NCBI RefSeq assembly: GCF_947499945.1
Contig: NZ_CANMQD010000001.1
Location: 1,116,001-1,180,000 of the forward strand
Source: an uncultured Sulfitobacter sp.
GTDB taxonomy: Bacteria > Pseudomonadota > Alphaproteobacteria > Rhodobacterales > Rhodobacteraceae
Direction of reading: 5' to 3'
DNA length: 64,000 bases
In this document: piece after piece, positions 44,674 to 53,903 of the stretch
Position numbering within the stretch: the stretch's first letter is position 1
How the letters are laid out: each line of letters starts with the position of its first letter
Program-made: the position numbers and the translations under genes
The notes under the pieces: model-generated
The model's database searches: none
The model's input: the letters and a program-made list of their open reading frames with translations, nothing else
What the model was told of the DNA's origin: nothing

Positions 44674-45564
44674 TTAAACCCACTTCGCCAGTGGCGGCAG
44701 GCTCATCAGCACTGCATTGGCGTCATGTCCTGTCTCAAGACCAAATTTAGTGCCCCGGTCATAAACCAGATTATACTCGGCATAGAGGCCACGGTGGATC
44801 AGCTGCGCATCCTTATCCGCTTCGGTCCAGTCCTGCGATTTACGCTTTTCCACCAGAGGCACATAAGCAGGCAGGAAGGCACGGCCAATGTCTTGCGTCA
44901 GAGCGAAATCCGCCTCCCAGTCCCCTGTATTACGGTCGTCCATAAAGATGCCGCCAACGCCACGTGCGCGGTTGCGGTGCGGGATATAAAAATACTCGTC
45001 CGCCCATTCCTTGAGCATAGGGTAAATCTCTGTGCCGTGGGGGTCGAGGTGCTCTTTCTGCGTGGCGTGAAAATGTGCTGTGTCCTCGGCGTATTCGATA
45101 CATGGGTTGAGGTCGGAGCCACCTCCGAACCACCACGCACCCGGTGTCCAGAACATCCGCGTATTCATATGAACCGCAGGCGCATGAGGGTTTTGCATAT
45201 GCGCCACAAGACTGATGCCAGCCGCCCAAAACCGTGGGTCATCCGTCATACCGGGCACCCCGCGTGCGGCCATCGCCTTCTGTGCACGCTCGCCCAGAGT
45301 TCCATAGACGGTCGAGATGTTCACGCCAACCTTCTCGAATACGCGACCGCCGCGCATCACACTCATCAAACCGCCCCCCGCGTCAGAGCCATCGTCAGAA
45401 GTACGTGTTGTCTCGCTCACGTCAAAGCGACCGGGTGCCATGTCGGTGAGCGGCCCCTCGACGTGGGTATCTTCAAGATTTTCAAATGACGCGACAATCT
45501 CGTCGCGTAGGGTACGAAACCACGCGGCTGCGCGGGCTTTTTCAGTCTCGAAGGGTGCAGTCAT
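44674..45564 (-). CDS. hemF: Oxygen-dependent coproporphyrinogen III oxidase
   Basis: 296 residues, cytoplasmic. Two propionates of coproporphyrinogen III are decarboxylated with O2 to give protoporphyrinogen IX. Diagnostic runs: GGGLMSVMRGGRVFEKVGVN, HMNTRMFWTPGAWWFGGGSD, ARGVGGIFMDD and RRGLYAEYNLVYDRGTKFGL-like LIHRGLYAEYNLVYDRGTKF. A perfect palindrome lies 13-30 bases before the start. It follows the SDR gene by about 80 bases on the same strand. Confidence 0.97.
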   Translation of the reverse strand: MTAPFETEKARAAAWFRTLRDEIVASFENLEDTHVEGPLTDMAPGRFDVSETTRTSDDGSDAGGGLMSVMRGGRVFEKVGVNISTVYGTLGERAQKAMAARGVPGMTDDPRFWAAGISLVAHMQNPHAPAVHMNTRMFWTPGAWWFGGGSDLNPCIEYAEDTAHFHATQKEHLDPHGTEIYPMLKEWADEYFYIPHRNRARGVGGIFMDDRNTGDWEADFALTQDIGRAFLPAYVPLVEKRKSQDWTEADKDAQLIHRGLYAEYNLVYDRGTKFGLETGHDANAVLMSLPPLAKWV

Positions 45565-45576
45565 AGCATGGCTCTC

Positions 45577-45594
45577 TGTCAGAAATTTCTGACA
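45577..45594. promoter_or_regulatory. Perfect 18-bp palindrome upstream of hemF
   Basis: TGTCAGAAATTTCTGACA, self-complementary over all 18 bases, 13 bases upstream of the hemF start. It fits TGT-N12-ACA, the consensus of PpsR/CrtJ, and could equally be an iron- or redox-responsive operator used for haem genes. It may also fold as a hairpin in the leader. Confidence 0.6.
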
Positions 45595-45643
45595 CTCTTA
45601 CACCATACTTATTTAAACGTGAACAGAAGCAACATGATGCACA

Positions 45644-46444
45644 TTAATGCGCAGGAGCAGACACCGCATCCAATAAAGAACGACCGCCATCCACGACCAT
45701 GACCTCTCCCGTCATAAAGCTGGAACTGTCAGCAGCCAGGAATTGCACCGCCTGCACCAGCTCTTGAGGCGACGCGATGCGGCCCAGCGGCGTATGGTTG
45801 CGAATATCATCGCGCCACTCGCGATTCTCGGCGACCGAGGCCTTGAGTGAGGCAGACATGACCGAGCCAAACGCCACTGCGTTCACACGAATTCGGTGTG
45901 GTGCAAGTGCAAGCGCCAAGGAGCGGGTCATCTGGTCGAGTGCTGCTGAAGCGATGGAATAGCCCATCAACTCTGGTGTTGTGTGGTGGGCGGCAGTCGA
46001 GCTCAGATTGATGATCGAGCCGACTTGCCCCTCTGGCTGGTCTTCTGCCTGTTTCATCATCCGCTTTGCCACTTGTTGGGACAGGCGCAGGGAGGTCATC
46101 AGGTTCTGCTCCAACAGCAATTCGACCGATGTATCATCTACATCAAGCGCTTCGGTCGGGATCACCTGCCGCGATGCATTTACAAGAATATCCACCTGAT
46201 CAAAGGCGTCAATTGTCGCAGACACAAGATTGGCAATGGTCAAGCGCTGGCGTAGATCGCCTGCGAAAAAGCGGATGTTGCCCTCGTCCCGCGCCTCGCC
46301 CAGTTCTTCCTTGAGCTTCTTCTCGTCCATATCAGCGCACATGACATTGGCGCCCTTGTCCGCAAACTCCCTTGCAATTGCGAGGCCGATGCCGTTGGCG
46401 GCACCTGTAACAATCGCGGTTTTACCAGAGATAGAAAATGACAT
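45644..46444 (-). CDS. SDR-family oxidoreductase lacking the catalytic lysine
   Basis: 266 residues, a Rossmann-fold short-chain dehydrogenase. The cofactor motif TGAANGIG and Asp38/Asp40 in CADMD suggest NAD(H). Ser in INLSSTAA and Tyr162 in GYSIASAALDQM align with the catalytic Ser and Tyr. The lysine of YxxxK is replaced by Ser166, and VNAG is VNAS. Activity may be lost or altered. Substrate unknown. It starts 9 bases after the RsmC-like gene, on the same strand. Confidence 0.85.
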   Translation of the reverse strand: MSFSISGKTAIVTGAANGIGLAIAREFADKGANVMCADMDEKKLKEELGEARDEGNIRFFAGDLRQRLTIANLVSATIDAFDQVDILVNASRQVIPTEALDVDDTSVELLLEQNLMTSLRLSQQVAKRMMKQAEDQPEGQVGSIINLSSTAAHHTTPELMGYSIASAALDQMTRSLALALAPHRIRVNAVAFGSVMSASLKASVAENREWRDDIRNHTPLGRIASPQELVQAVQFLAADSSSFMTGEVMVVDGGRSLLDAVSAPAH

Positions 46445-46453
46445 GACGTGTCC

Positions 46454-47449
46454 TTATTCGCGGCGTTTGCGCAGGGGGCGTGAAGCATGAAACAGCTTGA
46501 ACCGCGCATCACTGCCGATCTCGTCCACCTGAATGAAACGTGTTTTCAACTCTGCTTCGTAAGGCAAATGGCGGTTTGCCACCATCCACAGATGCCCTTG
46601 GGGTGTCAGCAGTCGCGCGGCCGAGGCGACAAATGCCTGTCCGATCTGCGGCTCGGCGGCCCGGCCTACATGGAACGGCGGGTTCATTACAACTGTATCG
46701 ATCTTATGCGCAGGCGACCAATCTGTGCCATCAGCCCAATGAAACTCGGCGCGCGGGTCGGTGACATTGCGGCGCGCGCATTCAAGTGCTGCGTAATTGG
46801 CCTCAACCAGATGCACAGCCTCAACTCCTTCGCGCTGCAACACATGCGCCGAGAGGAAACCCCATCCCGCCCCCAGATCGCAGACCTGTTTGCCAATCTT
46901 GGCAGGCAGTGCATCAGCCAGCAACGCAGAGGCCAGATCAACCCCGTCAGCGGAGAACACCCCCGGAGCCGTCCAGAAACCGCCATCGGTCAACGTGGGA
47001 CCAGCGACCCAATCCGCGAACTGGTCCGCTGCGGGCTCTGTAATCCAGAACAGCTTTCCATGGGCTTTGGTCACAGGGCCCTGCACCGTAACACGACTGC
47101 GCATCACTTTGAGGATACCCTCAACGCCATCGGTTTTTTGACCGTCAATTACCACGAAACCGTCGCTCAATGCACAGGCCATCGCGATCATCGCACGCGC
47201 CTCGACTTTAGCACGGGGCAGGCACACAACCACAGCGCTGTAGCGCCCTTCGGCTGTCACAGCAACGGTATAATCCCGCGCTTTCCATGCGGCATAGGCA
47301 GGGTAAAAGTCGTGGATAATCTCCGCACGGTCTTTGGGAATACCATCCAGATCAAGGTCGGCCGAAGGACCAAACACAGCAATACGGCCCTCAGCGGGCC
47401 ATTCAAGGCCGCCACCATTCAGGGCCAGCGGCAAACGCGAATCGAGCAT
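46454..47449 (-). CDS. RsmC-like class I methyltransferase
   Basis: 331 residues. An N-terminal pseudo-methyltransferase half and a C-terminal catalytic half with CDLGAGWGFLSAHVLQREG (SAM site) and TVVMNPPFHVGRAAE, where NPPFH is the motif of N2-guanine methyltransferases. It most resembles 16S rRNA m2G1207 methyltransferase RsmC; RlmG is the alternative. It starts 3 bases after clpS and the SDR follows 9 bases later. Confidence 0.85.
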   Translation of the reverse strand: MLDSRLPLALNGGGLEWPAEGRIAVFGPSADLDLDGIPKDRAEIIHDFYPAYAAWKARDYTVAVTAEGRYSAVVVCLPRAKVEARAMIAMACALSDGFVVIDGQKTDGVEGILKVMRSRVTVQGPVTKAHGKLFWITEPAADQFADWVAGPTLTDGGFWTAPGVFSADGVDLASALLADALPAKIGKQVCDLGAGWGFLSAHVLQREGVEAVHLVEANYAALECARRNVTDPRAEFHWADGTDWSPAHKIDTVVMNPPFHVGRAAEPQIGQAFVASAARLLTPQGHLWMVANRHLPYEAELKTRFIQVDEIGSDARFKLFHASRPLRKRRE

Positions 47450-47452
47450 CGC

Positions 47453-47791
47453 TTATTCTTCTTTTTCCATAGTACATTGCAGCGGGTGCTGGTGACGGCG
47501 GGCGAAGTCCATGACTTGCGCCACTTTCGTCTCTGCGATCTCGTGACTGAAGACACCCACAACGGCCAGCCCTTTTTTGTGCACGGTCAACATAATCTCA
47601 AAGGCTTGGGCGTGGTTGAGGCCAAAAAAACGTTCTAAAACATGCACAACGAATTCCATCGGCGTGAAATCATCATTCAGCAGCATCACCTTATAAAGCG
47701 GTGGCCGCTTCGTCTTAGGCTTCACTTTGGTCAGCAGTTCGGTATCGTCATCGTCCTGCGGGCCAGCCATGGTAATCGGATCAAGGTGCAT
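47453..47791 (-). CDS. clpS: ATP-dependent Clp protease adaptor ClpS
   Basis: 112 residues. Binds N-degron substrates and hands them to ClpA. Core motifs: [40 protein letters not shown] and [25 protein letters not shown]. No clpA adjoins. It is the first gene of the minus-strand clpS-rsmC-SDR cluster. Confidence 0.95.
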   Translation of the reverse strand: MHLDPITMAGPQDDDDTELLTKVKPKTKRPPLYKVMLLNDDFTPMEFVVHVLERFFGLNHAQAFEIMLTVHKKGLAVVGVFSHEIAETKVAQVMDFARRHQHPLQCTMEKEE

Positions 47792-47881
47792 TGCTGCTCC
47801 TGCGTGAGGTGAATGTGCATCGGGATGTTATCTCGTCTATATAACGTGAAGCCCCGTTTAGAAAAGAGGCATGGCGCCAAT

Positions 47882-48604
47882 ATGTCCCAAACCCTAACGA
47901 CAATCGGTTTCGATGCCGACGATACGCTGTGGCACAACGAGCGTTTCTTTGCGCTGACCCAAGGGTATTTTGCCGATCTTCTGGTCGATCACACCGATCG
48001 TGACACCCTGATGGCGCGGCTGCTGGAAGCAGAGCGGCGCAACCTGCCGCACTACGGCTTCGGGATCAAAGGGTTCACCTTATCGATGATCGAAACAGCC
48101 ATCGAAGTGACCGATGGTCGTGTTCCCGCATCAGTGATCTCCGAACTGCTGGACGCAGGCCGCGATATGCTCAGTCACGCGGTGGAACTTCTCCCCCATG
48201 CCGCCGACACCGTCGAGTATTTGCGCCACAAATATAAAGTCGTCGTGATCACAAAGGGCGACTTACTGGACCAAGAACGCAAACTGGCGCAATCAGGGCT
48301 GCGCGCGCTGTTTGACGGGGTCGAAATTGTCTCGGCCAAGACGCCAGAGGTCTACTCCCGTATTTTCGCCACCCATGGCACAGGGGCCGATCAGGGGATG
48401 ATGGTTGGCAATGCCATGGCCTCTGACGTGGTGCCAATGATTGCGGCGGGAGGTTGGGGTGTGCATGTACCCCACGGCCTTACATGGGAGATTGAACATG
48501 CGGAAACACCACAGCATGATCGCTTTCATGAAATCGCCGATCTGGCACACCTGCCCCCGCTGATCGACGCACTGTCTCAAGGAGAGCACTATGCCCCAAG
48601 CTGA
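47882..48604 (+). CDS. HAD-family hydrolase
   Basis: 240 residues. Motif I FDADDTLWHN with Asp11 and Asp13, motif II VVITKGD, and motif IV region MVGNAMASDVVPMIAAGGWG define a HAD phosphatase. The helical cap lies in between. Substrate unknown; such proteins act on phosphorylated small molecules. I start at ATG 47882 (MSQTLTTIGFDADDTLW). It overlaps the next gene by 14 bases. Confidence 0.88.
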   Translation: MSQTLTTIGFDADDTLWHNERFFALTQGYFADLLVDHTDRDTLMARLLEAERRNLPHYGFGIKGFTLSMIETAIEVTDGRVPASVISELLDAGRDMLSHAVELLPHAADTVEYLRHKYKVVVITKGDLLDQERKLAQSGLRALFDGVEIVSAKTPEVYSRIFATHGTGADQGMMVGNAMASDVVPMIAAGGWGVHVPHGLTWEIEHAETPQHDRFHEIADLAHLPPLIDALSQGEHYAPS

Positions 48605-48914
48605 CCTAAGTTATTCGACCACCGTGAAATTTGACGTGCCCGCTGTCTTGGCGAAGATCGAGGAGGTGATCGGGACACATGACACCTCGTCAGGGGCGTG
48701 TAAGGGACGCGCACATGCTCTCGACATCACACATCACGATCATGTTCTGCTGCGTCTGCGGATGCTCGACAAACCGCACCGCGACGTTGCATTCATGCAA
48801 GGGTTGCTCACCGCGCTGCAAGAAGCGCTGCGCGAGATGATCTCCGCGCCTTGCATCATTGGCGTAGAGATCGGATTTCTGGAGCGGCATTATGCCTCCC
48901 AAACCTTCACCTGA
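48591..48914 (+). CDS. Conserved hypothetical protein, 107 residues
   Basis: No named family. Alternating short strands and helices with His-rich centre (AHALDITHHDHVLLRLRM) and a C-terminal helix-strand (LQEALREMISAPCIIGVEIG). GGAGAG is placed about 4 bases before the ATG. It overlaps the HAD gene by 14 bases, so the two are translated together and may share a pathway. Confidence 0.65.
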   Translation: MPQADLSYSTTVKFDVPAVLAKIEEVIGTHDTSSGACKGRAHALDITHHDHVLLRLRMLDKPHRDVAFMQGLLTALQEALREMISAPCIIGVEIGFLERHYASQTFT

Positions 48915-49153
48915 ATCACCTGTCTGAAATGAGGCAGAATGCGCCCAAATGCTGCCACATTGTCGCCACAATGGCGGGTGTTGTGTCTGAACGGTGAAAC
49001 CTGTCCATATGTGCTATGCTGCAGCGCGGAAAATTGCCTAAATCCTTTCAATCAATGGGTTATCAGGATGCCTTTTCCATGCTACATTTTCCTCAATAAA
49101 TAATATGGCCACTCGAAAAATCGGGGGTCTGAGGCAGATTAAGGCAGGTTATC

Positions 49154-50683
49154 ATGAAGGTGCGGCGCATGCAGCCGGCCCGTTTTGGGCTATTGATTTT
49201 GGCGGCCATTTGGTTTTTCGTCCTCGTCCCGATGAGTGCGAAAGCGGCTCCCTACGCAGCTTATGTTATTGACGCGCGAACGGGCGAGGTTTTGCACGCG
49301 CGCAATGCCGAGACGCGCTTACACCCTGCGTCCCTGACAAAAATGATGACCCTCTATATCGCGTTCCAAGCAATCGAGCGGGGCGAGATTTCCCTAGACA
49401 CCAAAGTACGGATTTCAAAGACAGCCGCAGCAGAGCCCCCCAGCAAGCTTGGCCTGAAGGCAGGACAAAGCATCGCGTTGCGCTACCTCATCCGTGGCGC
49501 GGCTGTTAAATCCGCTAACGATGCCGCGACAGCCATTGGTGAAGCGATCTCGGGCTCGGAAGCACGGTTTGCCCGCCGTATGAACCGCACCGCCAAACAA
49601 CTCGGCATGACCCGTACGACGTTCAAGAATGCACATGGCCTCACCGAATCAGGTCACCAGTCGACTGCCCGGGACATGACGGTAATGGGCCGCCATCTGC
49701 TTTATGACTTCCCACAATACTATAACCTCTTCTCGCGCATCACGGCCGATGCTGGCGTGCGCAAGGTGAGCCATACAAACCGCCGCTTTCTTAATGAGTA
49801 CAAAGGCGCAGACGGTATTAAAACGGGCTACACTCGCGCCGCAGGATTTAACCTTACTGCATCGGCGGAACGCGGCAGAGAACGCATTATCGTGACGGTA
49901 TTCGGTGGGAAATCGACAACATCGCGCAATGCGAAGGTGGCCGAATTGATGGATCTTGGATTTCGGCGCGCCCCGTCTCGAGCACGGGTAAAAAAGCCCG
50001 AGGCGCCGGCCTATATCGCGGAAGCAAAGCCAGAAAACGTAGCGCCGAAATCGAACGATACGCCTGCCCCCGGTGCAAAAGGTAAAACCATACGTCTTAT
50101 CCGTGCGGTCAAAACTTCACATAGACCCAAACTGCGCCCGGGTTTTGAAGCACCAGTCGTGGTAGCGGAGGCCGTAAACACGGATCCAATTAGCGACGTT
50201 CTAAGCTCTGCGATTGAAGCAGCCGTCGCCCAAGCTGTAGAACCCGTTGCCGTGCCCCAAGCAAAGCCAGCACCAGAGCCAGAAGCGCTACCAATAATCC
50301 AAAATGCCTCGCTTGTTCTCGCAGCAGCAACAGAATCTATCCGGCCGGCATTGCGGCCAAAAGGTTTGGTTGTGATCGGTGCAAAACCTACTGCTAAGAA
50401 AGAGGCCGCGCCTCAAGAAGTTGTCACACGCGTGTCGACATCAGGGGGACGCCATTGGGGCGTAAACGTTGGTCGCTTTGGCAGTCGCTATGCCGCCGAA
50501 AAGGTCCTGATCAAAACAGCACTTGCTGAGATGGCCACCCTCGATGGTTCGTTGCGAAAAGTTATCCGCAAGCCGCAAGGATTTGACGCAAACTTCCTTG
50601 GGATGACGCGGGAAACTGCTGATCTGGCTTGTCGGCGACTCAAAGCCCGCAATGTCAGCTGCTTTATGATCGGGCCAGGCTAA
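49154..50683 (+). CDS. D-alanyl-D-alanine carboxypeptidase with C-terminal SPOR-like region
   Basis: 509 residues, exported (signal 1-32, SAKAAPY). Active-site triad of the penicillin-binding fold: SLTK (Ser60), SAN (120-122) and KTG (223-225). The catalytic part ends near 275, then a long Pro/Ala/Lys linker precedes a terminal region (about 430-509: RHWGVNVGRFGSRYAAEKVL and CRRLKARNVSCFMIG) that resembles SPOR. It trims stem peptides in the periplasm; SPOR would target it to the septum. The stop overlaps the convergent LysR stop by 4 bases. Confidence 0.92.
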   Translation: MKVRRMQPARFGLLILAAIWFFVLVPMSAKAAPYAAYVIDARTGEVLHARNAETRLHPASLTKMMTLYIAFQAIERGEISLDTKVRISKTAAAEPPSKLGLKAGQSIALRYLIRGAAVKSANDAATAIGEAISGSEARFARRMNRTAKQLGMTRTTFKNAHGLTESGHQSTARDMTVMGRHLLYDFPQYYNLFSRITADAGVRKVSHTNRRFLNEYKGADGIKTGYTRAAGFNLTASAERGRERIIVTVFGGKSTTSRNAKVAELMDLGFRRAPSRARVKKPEAPAYIAEAKPENVAPKSNDTPAPGAKGKTIRLIRAVKTSHRPKLRPGFEAPVVVAEAVNTDPISDVLSSAIEAAVAQAVEPVAVPQAKPAPEPEALPIIQNASLVLAAATESIRPALRPKGLVVIGAKPTAKKEAAPQEVVTRVSTSGGRHWGVNVGRFGSRYAAEKVLIKTALAEMATLDGSLRKVIRKPQGFDANFLGMTRETADLACRRLKARNVSCFMIGPG

Positions 50684-51555
50684 GGGGCGCGTGCCTCCCG
50701 CTTGAGCCACGTCACAAATGCCTTGAGCGGGGCGCGAAGTACACCGCCCCTCGTCACCATGTGGTATCCTGTTGCTGCATCTTGTTCCTCGTGAAGCACC
50801 CTTAGCCGCCCCGCCTCGATGTCGCGTTCGACAAAGCGGCGGACAGTCACTGCAACCCCCTGCCCGTCCCGCGCACCATCAACCAGCAGGTTGCCGGGCA
50901 CCCGCATGAGCCCAGCCGCGCGTTCCGTGACCCCGTGCTTCTCGAGCCAGCTTGTCGATTCTGAATTTCCGAACTCTTCAATCCAAGGAAACTGCGCCAA
51001 GGCTTCCAGATCACAACACTCCAAGTCACCAATCAAGCTCGGCGCACCAACGACAACCATCGTGCTCTCCCACAACAGAGTTGCATCCACATCAGGCCAA
51101 CTTCCTTTGCCAAAGCGGATAGCAAGATCTATGCCATCAGGGCTAAGTGTGACAACATCAGCTGTGGGATCAATCATCAGATCAATTTCCGGATGCGCTG
51201 AACGAAATCCGACCAATCGTGGCATCAACCACCGCGCGGCAAATGTCGGCGTTGCGGAGATATGAAGAGGCCGCGCATCGCGGGCACCCGTAACCGTGGC
51301 CACCCCTTCGCCCATTTGCTCAAACGCACGGCCAAGGCTTTGCGCCAGCTGCTCCCCTTTCGAGGTGAGTTTGAGCGCACGGCCTGAGCGGTCCAGCAGG
51401 GCGACATTCAAATGCGCTTCCAACACCCGTAACTGCTGACTAATCGCTGCGTGGGACACCCCCAGCGCATCCCCTGCGCCAACAACATTCCCGTTTTGTG
51501 CAAAAGCCGAAAAGGCGCGCAACGCAGACAAGGGAGGGAGGTCACGCCAATTCAT
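50680..51555 (-). CDS. LysR-family transcriptional regulator (GcvA-like)
   Basis: 291 residues. It opens LPPLSALRAFSAFAQNGNVV followed by the HTH segment GVSHAAISQQLRVLEAHLNV, typical of GcvA-type regulators. The effector domain follows. It diverges from the 48-residue gene and the isochorismatase gene. The palindrome ATATGT-N11-ACATAT at 51554-51576 overlaps its start codon, so autorepression and control of the divergent pair are likely. Confidence 0.9.
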   Translation of the reverse strand: MNWRDLPPLSALRAFSAFAQNGNVVGAGDALGVSHAAISQQLRVLEAHLNVALLDRSGRALKLTSKGEQLAQSLGRAFEQMGEGVATVTGARDARPLHISATPTFAARWLMPRLVGFRSAHPEIDLMIDPTADVVTLSPDGIDLAIRFGKGSWPDVDATLLWESTMVVVGAPSLIGDLECCDLEALAQFPWIEEFGNSESTSWLEKHGVTERAAGLMRVPGNLLVDGARDGQGVAVTVRRFVERDIEAGRLRVLHEEQDAATGYHMVTRGGVLRAPLKAFVTWLKREARAP

Positions 51556-51576
51556 ATGTCATATTTCCTTACATAT
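51554..51576. promoter_or_regulatory. LysR-type operator ATATGT-N11-ACATAT
   Basis: ATATGT (51554-51559) and ACATAT (51571-51576) with an 11-base spacer match the T-N11-A architecture of LysR sites. It overlaps the start codon of the LysR gene and lies about 70 bases before the divergent small gene. Confidence 0.55.
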
Positions 51577-51646
51577 AGAAATGATCCATGAGTCGCATTC
51601 ACGCCCCGTTCCGTCAACTATGGAAGCATACATAAGGAGAAAGACC

Positions 51647-51793
51647 ATGATCAACATTTACGCTCAAACCTTCATGCACGCAACGCGGACCAGCGAAATC
51701 TGTGTGCAAGACGTCCCATCCGTTCCTGAGGCAAAGCGCCATCGCTGGTTCACACGCCGCAAGACGCGCTGCATCAATCCGATGAAATTGTAA
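51647..51793 (+). CDS. Small basic protein, 48 residues
   Basis: MINIYAQTFMHATRTSEICV, then QDVPSVPEAKRHRWFTRRKTRC and a short end. Strongly basic C-terminal half with two cysteines. AAGGAGA (51634-51640) precedes the ATG by 6 bases, a strong site. It lies 11 bases before the isochorismatase gene and is probably in one transcript with it. Similar small basic proteins accompany LysR genes in Roseobacter genomes as I recall. No function known. Confidence 0.62.
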   Translation: MINIYAQTFMHATRTSEICVQDVPSVPEAKRHRWFTRRKTRCINPMKL

Positions 51794-51804
51794 GGATTTC
51801 AAAC

Positions 51805-52326
51805 ATGAAAACTGCACTTATTATTGTAGATATTCAGAACGATTACTTCACCGGCGGTCTGTGGCCGGTGGAGCAGATGGATGATGTCGCCAATGTTGCC
51901 GCTGAAATTCTAGCAAAATCCCGTGCGGCGCAGAATGTCATCATTCATATTCGCCATGAGGCGCTTTCAGAAACCGCGCCCTTCTTTCGGCCAGGGACAT
52001 GGGGCGCTGAAATACACCCCACGGTCGCGCCAATTCCACAAGAACAGGTCATCCTCAAACACCGTCCGAACAGTTTTCATGAAACCAATTTACACAGGCA
52101 GCTTCAGTTGCAGGGCGTCACTCATGTTAAAATCATTGGCGCTATGAGCCAGATGTGCATTGATGCCACTGCGCGTGCCGCACGCGATCTAGGCTATGAC
52201 GTGACTGTCGTGGCAGACGCCTGCGGTGCAAAATCCACCAGCTTTGGCGGCGTCAAACTGACCGCTCCTCAGGTACAAGCGGCGTTCATGTCGGGACTAA
52301 AACAGGCATATGCCACAGTGATCTAG
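51805..52326 (+). CDS. Isochorismatase-family cysteine hydrolase
   Basis: 173 residues. Catalytic triad visible as Asp9 (IIVDIQNDYF), Lys85 (VILKHRPNSF) and Cys118 (GAMSQMCIDATAR). The usual cis-peptide site lies before the Cys. Members hydrolyse amides or imides such as nicotinamide or N-carbamoyl compounds; substrate here is unknown. Likely controlled by the divergent LysR. Its stop overlaps the convergent yejF stop by 4 bases. Confidence 0.9.
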   Translation: MKTALIIVDIQNDYFTGGLWPVEQMDDVANVAAEILAKSRAAQNVIIHIRHEALSETAPFFRPGTWGAEIHPTVAPIPQEQVILKHRPNSFHETNLHRQLQLQGVTHVKIIGAMSQMCIDATARAARDLGYDVTVVADACGAKSTSFGGVKLTAPQVQAAFMSGLKQAYATVI

Positions 52327-53903
52327 GTCGCGGCCTGTAGGAGAGTGCGGGTGTATTCCGTCTGTGGGTTGTCATATAGCGCGTCAACATCGCCGTATTC
52401 CATCACATCACCGCGCTTCATCACCATAACCTTGTGCGACATGGCCCGCACAACGCGCAGGTCATGGCTGATAAACAGGTAGGCCAGACCGTACTTGACC
52501 TGCAAATCGCGCAAAAGATCAACGATTTGAACTTGGACCGTCATATCAAGCGCTGAGGTCGGCTCATCCAGTACAAGTAAGCGGGGGCGCAAGACCATTG
52601 CACGGGCAATAGCGATACGCTGGCGTTGACCGCCCGAGAACTCATGCGGGTAGCGGTCCATCGTGGCAGGGTCGAGGCCAACTTCGACCATGACGTCATG
52701 CACCAACTCACGTTTGTCACGGTCAGGGTCCACTTTATGAATACTCAGACCCTCCGCAATGATCTGCATACAAGTCATACGTGGCGAAAGGCTGCCGAAG
52801 GGGTCCTGAAACACGATCTGCATGTCCTTGCGCAGGCGCCGAAGTTCCTTGGTAGACCACTTACGCACATCGTCTCCCATGAAGGTGATGCCCCCCTTTG
52901 ACGCGATCAGGCGCATCACGGCCAGCGCTAGCGTAGTTTTACCCGACCCGCTCTCGCCCACGATGCCAATCGTCTCACCCGCCCGGACGGAAAAGGAGGC
53001 GTCATTGACGGCCTTCACATATCCCACAGTGCGGCGCAGCAATCCTTGTTGTATCGGGAACCAGATTTTGAGGTTCTTGGTTTCGGCAATCACTTCTGCG
53101 CCTTCAGGCACCGGTGCAGGACTGCCCGTCGGCTCCGCCCCCAACAGCTTTTGGGTATAGGGATGCTGCGGGCTGTCAAAAATTTCTGCAGTTGGCCCCT
53201 GCTCAACTATTTCGCCGTGCTGCATGACGCACACACGATCGGCAATGCGCCGTACCACGCCTAGGTCATGAGTGATGAATAAAAGGCCCATGCCTTCGCT
53301 GTCTTTCAGCTCTTTCAGCAGGTTAAGAATTTGCGCTTGAATGGTCACATCAAGTGCCGTTGTCGGCTCATCCGCAATCAGCACGTCAGGCTTGTTCGCA
53401 AGCGCCATTGCGATCATCACACGCTGGCGCTGTCCGCCCGACAACTGGTGTGGATACGAGCCCAACCTGCTTTCAGCGTCGTGGATACCCACCTTGAGCA
53501 GTAGGTCCAGAATACGCCGGTGTAACGCAGCACCAGTCAGCCCTTGGTGCAGGGTCAAGCTCTCCGCCAGTTGTTTGTCAATCGTGTGAAGCGGGTTGAG
53601 CGAGGTCATCGGCTCTTGGAAAATGAAACTAATATCATTGCCGCGCACTTTGCGCAGCAGCGCATCATTGGCGCCGATCATCTGCTGCCCATCATAGGTG
53701 ACGGACCCTTCAACATGCGCTGTATCGCCAAGCAGACTCACAGTACTCAGCGCCGATACCGACTTACCCGAGCCGCTCTCGCCTACGAGCGCCACCGTCT
53801 CGCCGCGCTCCACATGGAAAGAGATCCCCTTAACCGCAGGCGTTAGCTTCCCATCCTGCCGAAACGACACGCGCAGGTCTTTTACATCCAAGAGCGGGCT
53901 CAT
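52323..53903 (-). CDS. yejF: Peptide ABC transporter ATP-binding protein YejF
   Basis: 526 residues: two ATPase domains in one chain. First Walker A GESGSGKSVSAL, signature LSGGQRQRVMIAMAL, second Walker A GESGSGKTTLAL, signature FSGGQRQRIAIARAM, each with Walker B and switch His. Fused tandem ATPases are the YejF layout. It overlaps the permease gene by TGATG. Last gene of yejABEF, an importer of oligopeptides such as microcin C-type peptides in E. coli. Confidence 0.93.
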   Translation of the reverse strand: MSPLLDVKDLRVSFRQDGKLTPAVKGISFHVERGETVALVGESGSGKSVSALSTVSLLGDTAHVEGSVTYDGQQMIGANDALLRKVRGNDISFIFQEPMTSLNPLHTIDKQLAESLTLHQGLTGAALHRRILDLLLKVGIHDAESRLGSYPHQLSGGQRQRVMIAMALANKPDVLIADEPTTALDVTIQAQILNLLKELKDSEGMGLLFITHDLGVVRRIADRVCVMQHGEIVEQGPTAEIFDSPQHPYTQKLLGAEPTGSPAPVPEGAEVIAETKNLKIWFPIQQGLLRRTVGYVKAVNDASFSVRAGETIGIVGESGSGKTTLALAVMRLIASKGGITFMGDDVRKWSTKELRRLRKDMQIVFQDPFGSLSPRMTCMQIIAEGLSIHKVDPDRDKRELVHDVMVEVGLDPATMDRYPHEFSGGQRQRIAIARAMVLRPRLLVLDEPTSALDMTVQVQIVDLLRDLQVKYGLAYLFISHDLRVVRAMSHKVMVMKRGDVMEYGDVDALYDNPQTEYTRTLLQAAT

